Source: Amycolatopsis thailandensis (GTDB lineage Bacteria; Actinomycetota; Actinomycetes; Mycobacteriales; Pseudonocardiaceae). From it: DNA of 63,314 nt. Below are positions 62,433 through 63,314 of this stretch, piece after piece (positions within the stretch are counted from its first letter, which is position 1; every line of letters starts with the position of its first letter). Below the pieces are notes generated by a model. It saw nothing but the letters and a program-made list of their open reading frames with translations, did not search any database and was not told the origin of the DNA. The position numbers and the translations under genes were made by a program. The DNA lies in the NCBI RefSeq assembly GCF_002234405.1, contig NZ_NMQT01000003.1, positions 1 to 63,314 of the forward strand. The letters are read 5' to 3'.

Positions 62433-63065
62433 TCAGCTGGGCGCCGCGATACCGTCGTACATGACGCGGCGGACCGCTCGACTCATCGCCGCCTGCCGTT
62501 CCGGTGACGGATCGCGCAGTTCCGAAAGTATCGACGCGAGGATCATGCCGTTGATCGCGCGGGCGGTGGAGTCCACGTCCAGGTCCTCGTGCAGATATCC
62601 GAGCCGGACGCCGTGGTGGAGATAGCCCGCGGTCAGTTCGGCGGCGGTCTCGTAGAAGTCCAGCACCCGTTCCCGCATCTCGGCGTCGATGCCCGCCGCT
62701 TCGAGCAGGAGGAACCGGGCCATCCGCGGGTCGCCGCCGAAGATCCGGGCGAGCGCGTCGCCGATCCGGGCGCTCTGCCTGCGGTATTCGGCCAGGCTGT
62801 TGACCGCGTCCGGCGCGTTGTCCGCGGCCAGCGCGGCGACCACCTTCTCGACCAGGTCCGTGATCACGTGGTCGACGATGTCCCGCTTGTTCTGGAAGTA
62901 CCGGTAGAACGTGCCGTGCCCGATGCCCAGCCGGGCGGCGATGTCGGCGATACCGGTCGCGTGGTAGCCGCGTTCGGCGAAGCAGTCGAACGCGGTCTCC
63001 ACGATCTCGCGCCTTAGTTCTTGCTTCTTCCGTGCGGCCCTGCTGACCGGGGTCTCCGTCGTCAT
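62433..63065 (-). CDS. TetR/AcrR-family regulator
   Basis: This 210-residue regulator has helix-turn-helix ETAFDCFAERGYHATGIADI, AARLGIGHGTFYRYFQNKRD and a C-terminal TetR_C-type domain. The ATG at 63065 lacks a strong Shine-Dalgarno, and a -10-like TAAGCT ends 6 bases upstream, so it may be leaderless. It is divergent from the patatin-like gene; AATGAC/GTCATT repeats lie between and around both starts. Confidence 0.87.
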   Translation of the reverse strand: MTTETPVSRAARKKQELRREIVETAFDCFAERGYHATGIADIAARLGIGHGTFYRYFQNKRDIVDHVITDLVEKVVAALAADNAPDAVNSLAEYRRQSARIGDALARIFGGDPRMARFLLLEAAGIDAEMRERVLDFYETAAELTAGYLHHGVRLGYLHEDLDVDSTARAINGMILASILSELRDPSPERQAAMSRAVRRVMYDGIAAPS

Positions 63066-63126
63066 TCCGTCAGCTTATTGCCCCGGGCGTTCAAATGACA
63101 TACCGTTCCGGAAATGACACGTCATT
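63061..63126. promoter_or_regulatory. AATGAC/GTCATT operator set between the TetR and patatin-like genes
   Basis: GTCATT at 63061-63066 overlaps the TetR start codon, AATGAC is at 63094-63099, and AATGACACGTCATT at 63113-63126 spans the start codon of the patatin-like gene. Confidence 0.55.
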
Positions 63127-63314
63127 CCGCGAGAGCGCTGGTGCTCGGCTGCGGCGGGACCCTGGGGTTCGCCTGGACAGCCGCGGTCCTCGACGCGCTG
63201 CACATCCGGGCGGGCTGGGACCCACGCGAGGCGGAGGTCCTGATCGGGACCTCGGCGGGGGCCGAAGCGGTGGCCATGCTCGGGGCGGGGATCCCGGCGA
63301 AGGCGATCCTCGAC
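63114..63314 (+). CDS. Patatin-like phospholipase (3' end outside the window)
   Basis: The frame opens at ATG 63114 and stays open to the window edge (67 codons). It reads RALVLGCGGTLGFAWTAAVL, the oxyanion-hole region of patatin-like proteins, and later LIGTSAGAEAVA, the GTSAG nucleophile elbow. Such enzymes hydrolyse acyl lipids; actinomycetes have many. The start codon is inside a palindrome probably bound by the divergent TetR. Confidence 0.8.
   Translation, partial: MTRHSARALVLGCGGTLGFAWTAAVLDALHIRAGWDPREAEVLIGTSAGAEAVAMLGAGIPAKAILD

Overview
The window is about 70% G+C, with short intergenic gaps, many ATGA/GTGA stop-start overlaps, GTG starts and several probable leaderless starts. 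Gene content (SARP regulator, NarL-type kinases, DUF222-HNH endonucleases, stressosome, 10-methyl fatty acid genes, many TetR regulators) indicates a filamentous actinomycete. The intergenic hairpins and gene mix look most like Amycolatopsis or a close pseudonocardial relative; that genus call is inference. I found no rRNA, tRNA, CRISPR array, transposase or replication origin. The window cuts one gene at each edge.

Left part (1-17.6 kb): the tail of an ECF41/SigJ-type sigma factor, a dGTPase-like HD hydrolase, a DUF222-HNH endonuclease beside a cluster of long perfect hairpins, a GNAT, a cyclase-family hydrolase overlapping a thiamine-diphosphate enzyme, the tmsA-tmsB pair for 10-methyl branched fatty acids, a secreted SGNH hydrolase, a YjbR-like protein, and an operon of NarL-type kinase, response regulator and AfsR-like SARP.

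Middle (17-35 kb): a TetR-controlled MMPL transporter carrying an ABC-ATPase-like tail, overlapped by a YhgE/Pip-type membrane protein. Next come an array of eight 21-bp repeats, an FtsX-type ABC exporter divergent from an OmpR-type two-component system, and a copper operon (CopZ, secreted His-rich protein, CopA) behind three CsoR-type operators. A stand-alone ATP-binding regulator, a secreted two-repeat protein, a TetR-controlled zinc alcohol dehydrogenase and a 347-bp element bounded by inverted repeats follow.

Stressosome region (35-42.4 kb): seven minus-strand genes (MarR, RsbR-, RsbS-, RsbT-like, an ATPase/phosphatase fusion, an RsbU-like PP2C and a sigma factor with a fused zinc-finger tail), most overlapping. 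A perfect 26-bp palindrome sits just upstream of rsbR, and a second PP2C gene diverges from marR. This is a complete partner-switching module with its own sigma factor.

Right part (42.4-63.3 kb): a DrrAB-type exporter with a divergent TetR and operators covering a leaderless start; threonine catabolism (tdh-kbl) with a LysR gene; TerC; a TetR/FAD-monooxygenase pair; a second DUF222-HNH gene followed by 1.3 kb of decayed duplications with seven copies of a 21-bp motif and a frameshifted small gene; an MHS-type transporter; and a LysR-controlled catabolic operon (acyl-CoA dehydrogenase, class III CoA-transferase, hotdog hydratase, CitE-type lyase) resembling itaconate/mesaconate degradation. 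An AraC regulator, a TetR and the start of a patatin-like lipase close the window.
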